A stretch of 64,000 nt of DNA from Ruminococcus sp. UNK.MGS-30 (GCA_000980705.1 LBCK01000003.1:124001-188000); one strand, 5' to 3'; positions 54,104 through 63,100 are shown, counted from the first letter of the stretch. Translations and numbers: made by a program. The notes: a model not told the origin generated them from the sequence alone.

Positions 54104-56023
54104 TTACTGTGCCGGCGGCGCATCCGTTTGCTGCGGCTCTGTCGCCTGCTGGTCAGCAGGTGCACTTGTTGCAGCATCTGTTGTTTCTTCTGCCGGTTCG
54201 GTTTCCGGCGGTGCAGTGGTTTCCGGTTCCGGATTATACGCATAGTATACAATGATCTGATATTTGTCATTCAGATTGATGGTATCACCGGAATCCAGGT
54301 CAGTTTCCTGTCCATTCTTGGTGACTTCGATTCGGATAACGCTGCCATTGCTGTAGCCGGAGTTTGTCTCAGCAGTCTCTGTGTACGGGATGCCCAGTTC
54401 GTCCAGCTTTTCTGCATAGGAGTTGTGTCCCTTTCCAGAATAAGACGGAATCTCAACCGTTGCAGAACCCTTGCTGACCTGAACCTTTACCTTTTTCGAG
54501 GAATCGAAAGTTGCACCGACTTCGTATTCCTGCCAGCAGATCTGACCTACGGCGTACTCATCGCTGTATACTTCTTCTTCGTCAAAGGTGATCCAGGAGG
54601 CATACTGCGTTTTTGCGTTTTCAAAGTTTTTGCCCAACAGCTGCGGCATTACGCTGTCACCTACCGCTGTTGTAGTAGCCTCTTGCATCTCTGTGATTTC
54701 TGTTGTTTCTGAAACCGCAGTGGTAGTCTTGCTGGATTCAGACGAATCGCCCTTGAACAGGTCACCAGCAACGACAAACACAACGATCAGCAGAATCAGC
54801 AGCAGCACGATTCCCACAATGATCGGCACTTTCAGACGATCGACTGCCCCTGCCTTCTGTGACTGTGCGTAGTCGTCCTCTTCCTGGTAATCGTCATAGG
54901 CATAGTCATCGGAATAGCCATTGTCATAGTTCTGGTAATTCTGATCGTCATAGTCCGGCTGATTGCCGTAGTCCTGGTAAGGATTTTCCTCGTAGCCCGG
55001 CTGGTTCGGATATCCTGCCGGTTCAAAGCCGTTCTGATATCCGCCGTATCTGTTTTCTTCTTCGGTATGTTCATCGAACAGACGGGTTACCAGTTCGGTT
55101 ACAGTCTGGATTCGCTCGCCGCTGTTCAGACTCAATCCCTGCATAATGACGTTGGAAACGTGACGTGGCACATTGGGATTCAGCACAGACGGTGCCACCA
55201 GGTTGTCATTTTCCATACGACTAATGGCAGACGGCGGCATAGAGCCAGTCAGAACACGATAGATCACAGCGCAAACTCCATAGACATCAGTCCAGGTTCC
55301 CTGCCGTTCGCTGACAGAGTACTGTTCTGGTGCAGCGTAGCCGTTGTAGATCTCGCATTCCAGTTCAGAGTTTGCTGTGCGGACTGCCGCAATAGAGAAG
55401 GAAGTCAAAAGCAGATCTCCCTTGTCCGTCACATAAATCGTATCCGGAGAAATGGCACGATGTACGACGCCGGAATTGTGCAGCAGACTTAGCGTTGTCA
55501 AAAGCGGCGGCAGCATCCGGGACAGCTGCCCCCAGGTGAGTTCCCCGGCGTTGTCCTTCAGATAATCCACAAAACGAACGCTGCTGACATACTCGTCCAC
55601 CACATAAGTGGTATTGTTTTCCGCAAACAGGTCTACCACTGTATTAACGTGTACCTGTCCACGCAGGCGTGCCAGCGATTTGTGCAGTTCCGTGAATTCC
55701 GCCATCAGCGCCTTGTACTGCGCCAGGCGAGCCGGAATCACGCTGATGACCGGAGAACCTGCCACACGGTTGCACAGGTTCGGCGGCATATACTCCCGCA
55801 GATAGACCTTGCATCCGATGGACTGGTCATAAGCAAGATATGTGATGCCCTCTCCGTTCACGAAAAGCGCAACGCCAACGATATATCGGTTATTTAACTG
55901 AGTACCCGGAATAATGAAAGACGGGTCACTCGGGGACTTGTCGTAATATCCACAATTGGGGCAGACTCCGCCAGAAAATTCTGTGCGTTCCATGCAGCCA
56001 TAGCATAATTTCCGTTCTCCCAA
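54104..56023 (-). CDS. Zinc-ribbon, pseudokinase and PASTA membrane protein
   Basis: This 639-residue protein has, in order: a four-Cys zinc ribbon (CYGC ... CPNC, about 7-27), a serine/threonine kinase fold (about 45-325), a Tyr/Asn/Asp-rich linker (about 335-395), one membrane helix (IIVGIVLLLILLIVVFVVAG, about 409-428), two PASTA-like domains (from VMPQLLGKNF and from ATVEIPSYSG) and a Pro/Thr/Glu tail. The layout is that of PrkC-type wall-sensing kinases. Key residues are lost: HRD is HRA (HRAISPDTI), DFG is TSF (LLLTSFSIA), and the usual IKEY lysine is replaced (YLREY). I therefore call it a pseudokinase. The TTG at 56023 with AGGAGGT 7 bp upstream is the likely start; an ATG at 56053 has a poor site. 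Confidence 0.88.
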   Translation of the reverse strand: MGERKLCYGCMERTEFSGGVCPNCGYYDKSPSDPSFIIPGTQLNNRYIVGVALFVNGEGITYLAYDQSIGCKVYLREYMPPNLCNRVAGSPVISVIPARLAQYKALMAEFTELHKSLARLRGQVHVNTVVDLFAENNTTYVVDEYVSSVRFVDYLKDNAGELTWGQLSRMLPPLLTTLSLLHNSGVVHRAISPDTIYVTDKGDLLLTSFSIAAVRTANSELECEIYNGYAAPEQYSVSERQGTWTDVYGVCAVIYRVLTGSMPPSAISRMENDNLVAPSVLNPNVPRHVSNVIMQGLSLNSGERIQTVTELVTRLFDEHTEEENRYGGYQNGFEPAGYPNQPGYEENPYQDYGNQPDYDDQNYQNYDNGYSDDYAYDDYQEEDDYAQSQKAGAVDRLKVPIIVGIVLLLILLIVVFVVAGDLFKGDSSESSKTTTAVSETTEITEMQEATTTAVGDSVMPQLLGKNFENAKTQYASWITFDEEEVYSDEYAVGQICWQEYEVGATFDSSKKVKVQVSKGSATVEIPSYSGKGHNSYAEKLDELGIPYTETAETNSGYSNGSVIRIEVTKNGQETDLDSGDTINLNDKYQIIVYYAYNPEPETTAPPETEPAEETTDAATSAPADQQATEPQQTDAPPAQ

Positions 56024-56114
56024 AGCGATACCTCCTGTTGATTCGTTCAGCATTCCTGCCGGCGAAGCTTCCTATCTTTGGCAATCTGTTCCCGATAAGA
56101 ATTCCGCACATTAT

Positions 56115-56143
56115 ATTCTACCAGCAACCAAGCGCAATGTCAA
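56115..56143 (-). promoter_or_regulatory. Promoter of the PASTA pseudokinase gene
   Basis: TTGACA (complement of 56138-56143), an exact 17-bp spacer and TAGAAT (complement of 56115-56120) with a TGG extended -10. Confidence 0.8.
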
Positions 56144-56220
56144 CTGTTTTCCTTGAAATTTCACTGGATTCTGTCCAAATTGTATCCATTTGTAACAAAT
56201 TTGATACTGTTTCTTGGGCA

Positions 56221-57495
56221 TCAAAGCGAGAGCAAGCCCTGTTCCAGCATCTTCTGTGCTGCCAGCAAAATGCCGATCTTACCGGTGGTATAGGTCATAC
56301 CGCCCTGCATCCAGACTGCAAAAGGTTCACGAATCGGCGCATCTGCGGACAGTTCGATCGAGGCACCCATGGTGAATGCGCCGGCAGCCATGATAACTTT
56401 GCTGGTATAGCCCGGCATATCCCATGCCTCCGGGATTACAAAGGAATCCACCGGCGAACCCTGCTGGATGCCCTGGCAAAAAGCGGTCAGGTGTGCCTCG
56501 TCGCCCAGGCAGATCGCCTCCACAATGTCGCCACGTGTCGTGCCCACAGGCGGATGGCAGGAAAATCCGAATCCGCCAAAGAGAGAGGCGGCGAAATCTG
56601 CCGTTTTCAGTGCGTTTGCCGTAGTGTCCGGTGCGTGGAAAAATCCCAGGTAAAGTTCCCGGTTCATATCCAGCGTGCAGCCCACTTCCTTGCCCATGCC
56701 GATGCAGGTCAGACGTTCGGCGCACTGCTGTACCAGTTCTTCTTTGCCGGCAATATAGCCGCCGGTGCGTGCAATACCGCCGCCTACATTCTTTATCATA
56801 GAGCCGATCATCAGATCGCAGCCGACTTCAACCGGCTCGCTGGTTTCCACAAATTCGCCGTAGCAGTTGTCTACCATGATAACAGCATCCGGGTTGGTGC
56901 TGCGTACCAGTTCTGCCATACGCTGAATCTGTGCCACAGTCAGCGCAGGGCGCAGAGAGTAGCCACGGGAGCGCTGGATGTATGCCACCTTTGCCCCACG
57001 AACGGCATCCGGAATCGCATCATAATCGGGTGTGCCGTCCGCAGTCAGCGGCACTTCTTTGTAGGTCACGCCAAAGTTTTTCAGCGAACCGCTTTTGTCA
57101 TCGTCGTTCAGACCGATAACACCTTCCAGGGTATCGTACGGTCTGCCGGTCAGAGAGACCATAGTGTCTCCCGTGCGGAGAATCCCGAACAGTGCCACAC
57201 TCAGTGCGTGTGTTCCGGAAACGAAATTGTGCCGCACCAGCGCATCCTCTGTGTGGAATGTTGCAGCCACAACTTTATCCAGCACTTCTCTGCCCTGGTC
57301 GCCGTAGCCGTAGCCGGTTGTACCATAAAAACACGGTTCACTGACACGGCTTTTCTGAAATGCGGCAAGCACTTTTGCCCCGTTATAGGCGGCATTTTCC
57401 TCTATTTTGGCGAAGTCCTCCCGGCAGCGTTTCTCCGCTGCCTCTGCGGCTGCCATGATCCGATCGTCGATCGGGAAAAATTCTTGTATCTGCAT
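56221..57495 (-). CDS. Methionine gamma-lyase family protein (YnbB-like, 'aluminium resistance')
   Basis: This is a PLP enzyme of the Cys/Met-metabolism fold; Firmicutes relatives are called YnbB or 'aluminium resistance protein', with no firm substrate. The 424-residue protein has the phosphate-binding VSGTHALSVALFG, the Asp of IMVDNCYGEFVE that faces the PLP ring, and the Schiff-base Lys in GSMIKNVGGG near residue 230. It follows the GNAT gene by 3 bp with AAAGGAG in front. Confidence 0.88.
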   Translation of the reverse strand: MQIQEFFPIDDRIMAAAEAAEKRCREDFAKIEENAAYNGAKVLAAFQKSRVSEPCFYGTTGYGYGDQGREVLDKVVAATFHTEDALVRHNFVSGTHALSVALFGILRTGDTMVSLTGRPYDTLEGVIGLNDDDKSGSLKNFGVTYKEVPLTADGTPDYDAIPDAVRGAKVAYIQRSRGYSLRPALTVAQIQRMAELVRSTNPDAVIMVDNCYGEFVETSEPVEVGCDLMIGSMIKNVGGGIARTGGYIAGKEELVQQCAERLTCIGMGKEVGCTLDMNRELYLGFFHAPDTTANALKTADFAASLFGGFGFSCHPPVGTTRGDIVEAICLGDEAHLTAFCQGIQQGSPVDSFVIPEAWDMPGYTSKVIMAAGAFTMGASIELSADAPIREPFAVWMQGGMTYTTGKIGILLAAQKMLEQGLLSL

Positions 57496-57498
57496 GAA

Positions 57499-58284
57499 TT
57501 ACAGCGCTCCTTTCTCTTGCTGTTCCTTGGGGATGTCCTGGCGCTCCAGCACGTATTCCGAGGCGATCTCCTGAAAACCGATCTCCCGGTAAAAGCTGAT
57601 GCGGACATCCAGGGCGAACAGAGCCGCCTGCTTGCCCTCAGCCGCCAGTTTTCCGGCGATCCAGCGCAGGAAGTCCCGTGCATAGCCGCTGCCACGCTGT
57701 GCAAGCTTGGTCGCAACCTGTCCCACCAGAACATTGCCTTTCCAGTCGTATACCAGAGTCAGCGTGGAGCTGTTTTTATAGGTCAGCACCTTGCTCATGC
57801 CGTGGCGGCAGCGATGGGAAACATCTGTCAACCAGAGCGAATATTCCAGCAGATTGGGAAAGCCTTCCTGCAGGATTTCGTAAACATCCTGTAATCTGGG
57901 CGATTCGTTTACTTCATCCGGGCAGAACGCCGGCGATGGTGCAGAGGGTGTCAGATGGAATGTTGCACGGTGCAGCTTTTGATAATTCGGGATCTGTCCC
58001 AGAACCGGGAGCAGTTCTGCCGGGCATTCGATGCGAAACGGCAGGTGCATTTCCGCAAAAGTGCGGATTTCTTCTTCCGGAACGCTGCCTTCTGCACAGA
58101 TCAGCAGCGTGGCGTTAAACAAAAACAGCCAGCCTGTGCCGCCGCAGCCCGTTACCCGGAAAAAGCGGCAGAAATCATATCCGCCGCCGTAAGCCTGCTG
58201 ATAGGCAAGCATCTGCCTGCCACGCCAGCTTTGTTCCAGAATCGCTGTTTCCTCCGGGGAAAATGCAGTGATTTGTTGTATCAT
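57499..58284 (-). CDS. GNAT family acetyltransferase
   Basis: The C-terminal half of this 261-residue protein is a GNAT domain: VGQVATKLAQRGSGYARDFL carries the acetyl-CoA loop (QRGSGYA instead of the common Q/RxxGxG/A), and ALDVRISFYREIGFQEI is the end of the fold. The first 140 residues are a helical/beta region without a match I recognise. The acceptor is unknown. It overlaps the M42 peptidase stop by 4 bp, so it is translated with that gene. Confidence 0.82.
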   Translation of the reverse strand: MIQQITAFSPEETAILEQSWRGRQMLAYQQAYGGGYDFCRFFRVTGCGGTGWLFLFNATLLICAEGSVPEEEIRTFAEMHLPFRIECPAELLPVLGQIPNYQKLHRATFHLTPSAPSPAFCPDEVNESPRLQDVYEILQEGFPNLLEYSLWLTDVSHRCRHGMSKVLTYKNSSTLTLVYDWKGNVLVGQVATKLAQRGSGYARDFLRWIAGKLAAEGKQAALFALDVRISFYREIGFQEIASEYVLERQDIPKEQQEKGAL

Positions 58285-59318
58285 ATCGTCGAAACTTCTT
58301 CCATTATGGATTTTACCAGCAGCGGCAGCAATGCCGTGCAGGCGTCAAGGTCGTTCAAGTCTGCCAAGCAGGACGGTGAATGCAGATAGCGGCACGGCAA
58401 GGAAATTGCCAGGGTGCGCACGCCGCCACGGCTGACGTGGATCGCACCGCTGTCGTTTCCGCCGGCGATCCGGGATTTTGTCTGGCAGGAAATGCCGTTT
58501 TTCTCCGCAAGCGAAAATGCCATGCGGTACAGTTCCTTGTCATAAATGGTGCTGTGATCCATGAACGAAACAACCGGACCGCCGCCCAGACAGCAGACCT
58601 TTGCGTCCTCTTCTGCCCCTGCAATGTCTGCCGCAGTGGTTGCCTCCAGCACCAGAGCAAAGTCCGGGTCAACTGTATATGCCGCAGCCTTTGCGCCACG
58701 CAGTCCCACTTCTTCCTGCACCAGGAATGCAGCCGTAAAATCATAGGGGGCATCCTGTTCCAGCAGATGCAGCAGCATTGCACAGCCGGCACGGTCGTCG
58801 ATCGCTTTGCTGCAAATGCGGTCTTTGCCCATGCGGACAAAATCCGGTGCAAAGTACGCATATGTTCCTTCCGGTGCGGCGGCTCTGGCTTGTTCCGCAT
58901 TGTCTGCGCCGATGTCCAGAACCAGACCGCTCCATTTGGGCAGCGCTTTCCGTTCTTCCGGGGACAGTAGATGGATAGGTTTGGCTCCCACCACACCGGG
59001 GAGATGCTTTTCGCCGACCAGCACTTGTCTGCCAATGGCAACCGATGCGTCTACGCCGCCTACCGGCTGGATGCACAGTGTACCGTCACTGTTGACGTGC
59101 GTCACGATCATGCCAACTTCATCCATGTGGGCGCTGACCATCAGCTTGTGCGGCGCACGATTCTGTCCACGTTTTTCCACCAGCAGACTGCCCAGCGGGT
59201 CGATTGTCCAGGTCACATCGTGCCGCTTTTCCAGCACGGAGATCAGATAGCTGCGTACAGCCTGCTCATCGCCGGATACAGCGCAAAGATTACACAAGGT
59301 TTCAAAATGATTCAGCAT
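58281..59318 (-). CDS. M42 family metallo-aminopeptidase, copy 1
   Basis: M42 peptidases are co-catalytic metal enzymes (glutamyl aminopeptidase / deblocking aminopeptidase type) that form large tetrahedral assemblies. The 345-residue protein has SAHMDEVGMIVTHV (first metal His-Asp), SKAIDDRAGCAMLLHLL (bridging Asp), QEEVGLRGAK (catalytic Glu pair) and ATTAADIAGAEE, then the last His near the end. The start at 59318 has GGAGG 8 bp upstream and overlaps the end of copy 2. The two copies share motifs but differ a good deal overall. Confidence 0.9.
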   Translation of the reverse strand: MLNHFETLCNLCAVSGDEQAVRSYLISVLEKRHDVTWTIDPLGSLLVEKRGQNRAPHKLMVSAHMDEVGMIVTHVNSDGTLCIQPVGGVDASVAIGRQVLVGEKHLPGVVGAKPIHLLSPEERKALPKWSGLVLDIGADNAEQARAAAPEGTYAYFAPDFVRMGKDRICSKAIDDRAGCAMLLHLLEQDAPYDFTAAFLVQEEVGLRGAKAAAYTVDPDFALVLEATTAADIAGAEEDAKVCCLGGGPVVSFMDHSTIYDKELYRMAFSLAEKNGISCQTKSRIAGGNDSGAIHVSRGGVRTLAISLPCRYLHSPSCLADLNDLDACTALLPLLVKSIMEEVSTI

Positions 59319-60331
59319 ACACTGCACCTCCTCAGATAAGCCGCCAGCAGTTCGCCGGTCTGCTTGACATCAGAGATCTGGATGACCTCTGCCGGCGTGT
59401 GCATATACCGGAGCGGAATGGATACAGTTCCGGTACGCACGCCGCCTTTTGTTACAGAAAAACGATCTGCATTGGTTCCGGTCATGCCCGACATCACTTC
59501 CGGCTGCCAGGGAATCTGTTCCGCATCTGCCGCAGCGATCAGCGCATTTGTCACATCACGGGAAAGGGTCGGCGAAATGCCGATCATAGGACCGCCGCCC
59601 ATTTTTCCGCACTTGACCGGATCGTCTCCGTGTCCCAGCGCAAAAGTCACGTCCACTGCCAGAGCAATATCCGGTTCGATGGTAAATGCACCGATGGTTG
59701 CGCCACGTTCGCCGGTCTCCTCCTGGGTGGAGAACAGTACAGAGCAGCTGCACGGCAGTTCCTCACCCTGTACCAGGGAAAGTGCGTACAATATTGCTGC
59801 AATGCCGGAGCGATCGTCCAGAGAGCGTCCGCACACTCTGTCATTTTCCATAGGCAGGAGCGGCATTGCAAAGGAAACGGTGTCACCCTGTGTGACGATC
59901 TGTTCCAGTTCTGCCTTTGTGTATCCGGTGTCAATGGCAAGTTCTGTCACAGAGAGAACGTGTTCTTCTCCGCCCTGTAAATGCGGCGGCACGCAACAGA
60001 TCACACCGGGAATATCCTGCTTGCCGTGTACAGTCACACGCTGCGCCGGCATGAGCCGAAAGTCCAGACCGCCGGCATTTCCCACCCGGAGAAATCCCTC
60101 TTCTGTGATGGCAGTTACCAGAAAGCCAACCTGATCCATGTGCGCATCCAGCAGCACGTGGGGCTTTCCGGGCTGACGCTCTCCCAGTGTGCCGAGGACG
60201 TTCCCCTGCCGCTGTTCTGCGCTGTCACAATATGGAGAGAGCAGAGACAGCACCGTATCAGCGATATTTTCTTCGCTGCCGGACACACTGGATGCCGCAG
60301 TCAGCTGACCGAGCAAATTCATCCAATCCAT
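59312..60331 (-). CDS. M42 family metallo-aminopeptidase, copy 2
   Basis: This is the second M42 enzyme, 339 residues, with LLDAHMDQVGFLVTAI, GRSLDDRSGIAAILYAL, TQEETGERGATIGAF and VDVTFALGHGDDP as metal and catalytic motifs. AAAGGAG lies 11 bp before the ATG. It lies between murD and copy 1. Cytosolic peptide turnover, perhaps of wall or growth-medium peptides, is the natural guess. Confidence 0.9.
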   Translation of the reverse strand: MDWMNLLGQLTAASSVSGSEENIADTVLSLLSPYCDSAEQRQGNVLGTLGERQPGKPHVLLDAHMDQVGFLVTAITEEGFLRVGNAGGLDFRLMPAQRVTVHGKQDIPGVICCVPPHLQGGEEHVLSVTELAIDTGYTKAELEQIVTQGDTVSFAMPLLPMENDRVCGRSLDDRSGIAAILYALSLVQGEELPCSCSVLFSTQEETGERGATIGAFTIEPDIALAVDVTFALGHGDDPVKCGKMGGGPMIGISPTLSRDVTNALIAAADAEQIPWQPEVMSGMTGTNADRFSVTKGGVRTGTVSIPLRYMHTPAEVIQISDVKQTGELLAAYLRRCSVC

Positions 60332-60333
60332 AC

Positions 60334-61725
60334 TCAGTGCAGCTCCTTTACCAGATTCTTATAGTGGATGCCTCTTGCCTCGAAGTTCGGGTACAGGTCA
60401 AAGCTTGCACAAGCCGGAGACAGTGTAACGATATCGCCGGCTTTGGCACGTTTCTGCGCCTCCTGCACTGCCTCTTCCATGGAGCTGACGTGTACCAGCT
60501 CCGGTGCGCCTTCCTTATAGTACTGGCTGCCTCGAATGGCTGCCTCGATCTTATCCGCAGTAACGCCCATGAGAAGCACCAGCTTTACCTGCTGGCAAAC
60601 GGTATCTGCCATCGGCTCAAAGGGAATCTTCTTGTCATAGCCGCCCATAATAACGATCAGTTTCTGCTGGAAAGAACGCAGTCCTGCCAGTACACGGGTC
60701 GGGCTGGTGGCGATGCTGTCGTTATACCACTTGACACCGTTCAGTTCCCGGACAAATTCGATGCGATGCTCTACGCCGCCGAAATTTTTTGCCACATACT
60801 GAATGTCTTCCACGGAGACAGTTCCCCAGACGGCGTTGATCGCAGCCAGGTAGTTTTCCACGTTGTGCATACCGGGAATGCGGATATCATCTTTCTGTAC
60901 CACAGGAGTGTCCACGCCGTCCTTGGTAAAGCACAGCATTCCGTCTTCCCGGAGGTAAGTGCCGAATTCCGGTTTCTGACGGCGTGAGAATGTGGTCAGT
61001 GTGCCACGCACCATAGATGCCAGATTCATGGTCGGCTCGTTGTCCAGATTCAGAATGGTTCTGGAGAAAGCGTCCTGGTGCGCCAGAATGTTTGTCTTGG
61101 CGTAGATGTATTCTTCCATCGTGCCGTGTACATCCAGGTGGTTCGGTGCAATATTGGTGATGACTGCCACATCCGGAGACTGGCGCATGGACAGCAGCTG
61201 GAAACTGGAAAGTTCTACAACAGCCACGTCCTCTTCCCGGATATCCTCAATGATGGGCAGCAGCGCCCGTCCGATGTTGCCGCCTTTATGTACCCGGAAA
61301 CCGGCGTGTGCCAGGAATTCGGAGATCAGTGTGGTAGTCGTGGTCTTTCCGTCCGAACCGGTCACAGCGTAGATCTTGCAGGGGCAGAGTGCGAAAAAGG
61401 CTTCCATTTCAGAAGTGATAACAACGCCCTTTTTGCGTGCCTCCTGCAATTTTTCGTTGTGATAGTACATACCCGGCGACCGGAATACCACATCATAATC
61501 GGTCAGTGTATCCAGATAGCTGTCACCCAGGCAGAATTTTACGCCCAGTGCCTGAAATTCCTCATATACTTTTCCCAGCTTTTCCGGGGTCTTGCGGTCC
61601 AGCAGTGTGACATCAATGTTTTTCTTGCGAAACAGACGGATGATATCTCCGTTGGTCACACCGGTTCCGATAAATGCCACACGGCTCTGCTGCATGGTTT
61701 CAAAAAAATGCTTAATGCTGTGCAT
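60334..61725 (-). CDS. murD: UDP-N-acetylmuramoylalanine--D-glutamate ligase
   Basis: MurD adds D-Glu to UDP-MurNAc-L-Ala in peptidoglycan synthesis. The 463-residue protein has the N-terminal Rossmann domain, the ATP loop VTGSDGKTTTTT near residue 117, ITNIAPNHLDVHG, EHRIEFVRELNGVKWYNDSIATSPT, and the C-terminal ligase domain ending in SLSPACASFDLYPNFEARG. GAGGAGG precedes the ATG. It is apart from any dcw cluster, heading murD-M42-M42-GNAT-lyase. Confidence 0.97.
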   Translation of the reverse strand: MHSIKHFFETMQQSRVAFIGTGVTNGDIIRLFRKKNIDVTLLDRKTPEKLGKVYEEFQALGVKFCLGDSYLDTLTDYDVVFRSPGMYYHNEKLQEARKKGVVITSEMEAFFALCPCKIYAVTGSDGKTTTTTLISEFLAHAGFRVHKGGNIGRALLPIIEDIREEDVAVVELSSFQLLSMRQSPDVAVITNIAPNHLDVHGTMEEYIYAKTNILAHQDAFSRTILNLDNEPTMNLASMVRGTLTTFSRRQKPEFGTYLREDGMLCFTKDGVDTPVVQKDDIRIPGMHNVENYLAAINAVWGTVSVEDIQYVAKNFGGVEHRIEFVRELNGVKWYNDSIATSPTRVLAGLRSFQQKLIVIMGGYDKKIPFEPMADTVCQQVKLVLLMGVTADKIEAAIRGSQYYKEGAPELVHVSSMEEAVQEAQKRAKAGDIVTLSPACASFDLYPNFEARGIHYKNLVKELH

Positions 61726-61754
61726 CGTTGTTCCTCCTCAGCAAGTGGACAGAA

Positions 61755-61819
61755 CAGCAGGCACGATCAATGGGATACGTGCCTGCTGCCGGATTTTTAC
61801 GAACGTGGATTCCACGTTC
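61755..61819. terminator. Paired hairpins between the cyclophilin gene and murD
   Basis: An 11-bp stem CAGCAGGCACG/CGTGCCTGCTG (61755-61765 with 61778-61788) is followed by an 8-bp hairpin GAACGTGG/CCACGTTC (61801-61819). T-runs are poor, so termination strength is unsure. They lie 6 bp after the cyclophilin gene stop. Confidence 0.5.
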
Positions 61820-61824
61820 TCCAA

Positions 61825-62454
61825 TCATTTCAGAAAGTCATTCATGGTGATCTCTACACGGGGATTTCCGTCGGAGTCATCGTCGATCATTTTTACATTT
61901 TCCATGATAATATCCGTGTTTGGTGAAGAAACTGCGCCGTCGCTGCCCATGGAACGTTCTACCTTTACGAAAGAATCTACCACATCCATGCCCTCAGTGA
62001 CCTTACCGAAAGCGGCATACTGTCCGTCCAGAAAACTTTCATCGCCGTAGCAGATGAAGAACTGGCTGGAGGCGCTGTCCGGATCATTGGATCTTGCCAT
62101 GGATACCACGCCACGTGTGTGGGAAAGGGTGTTCTCTACGCCGTTCTGAGAGAATTCACCTTTAATGGTGTCCGTGCTGCCGCCGGTACCGTCACCCTTC
62201 GGGTCACCGCCCTGCGCCATGAAGTCCTCTACCACACGGTGGAATTTCAGACCGTCATAAAAGCCGTCCTTGACCAGCTTTTCAAAATTCTCACAGGTGA
62301 TCGGTGCAACGTCCGGATACAGGGTGATGACAAAGGAATTATCTCCGGAGCTTTTGCTTGCAGAATCTTTTTTCGATCCGCAGGCAGCCAGTGTTCCTAC
62401 CAAAAGTGCCGCACTGATGCTCAGTGCCAAAAACTTCAAACCACGTCTTTTCAT
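61825..62454 (-). CDS. Cyclophilin-type peptidylprolyl isomerase, lipoprotein
   Basis: This is a 209-residue predicted lipoprotein: MKRRG, hydrophobic stretch, then lipobox LAAC with Cys at about residue 25, followed by a Ser/Lys linker and a cyclophilin domain ([22 protein letters not shown] near residue 75, [23 protein letters not shown]). It should act on folding of proteins outside the membrane after processing by LspA. The start at 62454 has AAAGG upstream. A promoter with an internal palindrome lies at 62589-62617. Confidence 0.93.
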   Translation of the reverse strand: MKRRGLKFLALSISAALLVGTLAACGSKKDSASKSSGDNSFVITLYPDVAPITCENFEKLVKDGFYDGLKFHRVVEDFMAQGGDPKGDGTGGSTDTIKGEFSQNGVENTLSHTRGVVSMARSNDPDSASSQFFICYGDESFLDGQYAAFGKVTEGMDVVDSFVKVERSMGSDGAVSSPNTDIIMENVKMIDDDSDGNPRVEITMNDFLK

Positions 62455-62588
62455 ATTGCATTTGCCTTTCTTTGACCAGATCTTTCCGGGCATGACTGAC
62501 GGAGCAGATCTGTTGATACTTGCATTCCAGGGATTCCCTGCAATGTCTGCGGCAGTACTGCACAGTACCGCTATTTTACATAAACTCT

Positions 62589-62617
62589 ATTATAACACAT
62601 TTCAAATTGAAATGCAA
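62589..62617 (-). promoter_or_regulatory. Promoter of the cyclophilin gene with palindrome in the spacer
   Basis: TTGCAT (complement of 62612-62617), a 17-bp spacer and TATAAT (complement of 62589-62594). The perfect palindrome CATTTCAA-A-TTGAAATG (62598-62614) fills the spacer and touches the -35, as an operator would. Confidence 0.65.
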
Positions 62618-62675
62618 GGGCAGCGCTGCATAAAGTTTGCGGCAAAAATATGACGCAGATCATGGGTAATCCAAC

Positions 62676-62717
62676 AAAAAACGGGTGCAGAGACCCGAAA
62701 AGACTCTGCACCCGTTT
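62676..62717 (-). terminator. Terminator after the small Cys-rich gene
   Basis: A perfect 14-bp stem AAACGGGTGCAGAG/CTCTGCACCCGTTT (62679-62692 with 62704-62717), with six T following on the minus strand. Confidence 0.92.
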
Positions 62718-62746
62718 CACAGCGATTCAGTTGTCAGCTGATCTTC

Positions 62747-62881
62747 TCAGCATCCGCATCCGCCGCAGCCATTGTTGCAGCCGCCACCGCAGCCACAGCC
62801 GTTGCCGCCACCGCAGCAGCAGAACAGAATAACCAGCAGAATAATGATCCAGCAGCATCCACCATTATTTTCGAAACACAT
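62747..62881 (-). CDS. Small hydrophobic Cys/Gly-rich protein (44 residues)
   Basis: The start MCFENNGGCC at 62881 has AAAGGAG ten bases upstream, giving 44 residues with 12 Cys. Order: short polar head, a hydrophobic segment (WIIILLVILF, 11-20) and a Cys/Gly/Asn tail. It resembles the very short Gly/Cys-rich membrane proteins often made late in sporulation (YjcZ-like), but I cannot assign a family. The own terminator supports a real gene. A CATATGAT that fits the CATAnnnT -10 used by sporulation sigma factors lies about 65 bp upstream; this is weak evidence. Confidence 0.72.
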   Translation of the reverse strand: MCFENNGGCCWIIILLVILFCCCGGGNGCGCGGGCNNGCGGCGC

Positions 62882-63002
62882 AATACACGACTCCTTTGTG
62901 TCAATTTTATTTGAAACAAACTGTTTTTTGTCTGTTTCATAGTACATCATATGCCCCAGACGAAAAAGTGTGACTCCTTCGACAAATCCTGCGAAAAAAA
63001 TG

Positions 63003-63011
63003 TGGTATACT
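63003..63011 (+). promoter_or_regulatory. Extended -10 promoter of the clpC-like gene
   Basis: TGGTATACT about 90 bp before the start. The -35 is poor, and no CtsR- or CIRCE-type operator was recognised. Confidence 0.5.
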
Positions 63012-63100
63012 TGTCCTGTTCAAAAGAGAGACAGCAGCACGGCACGGGGTCAGCAGGCATTCTTTCCGCTGTGCTGCATACAGAGAAAGGAACGACAACT

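Noticed and set aside
54832..55074. Low-complexity Thr/Ile/Arg-rich reading frame
   Set aside because: It is a shadow of the Tyr/Asn/Asp-rich linker of the PASTA protein in another frame.
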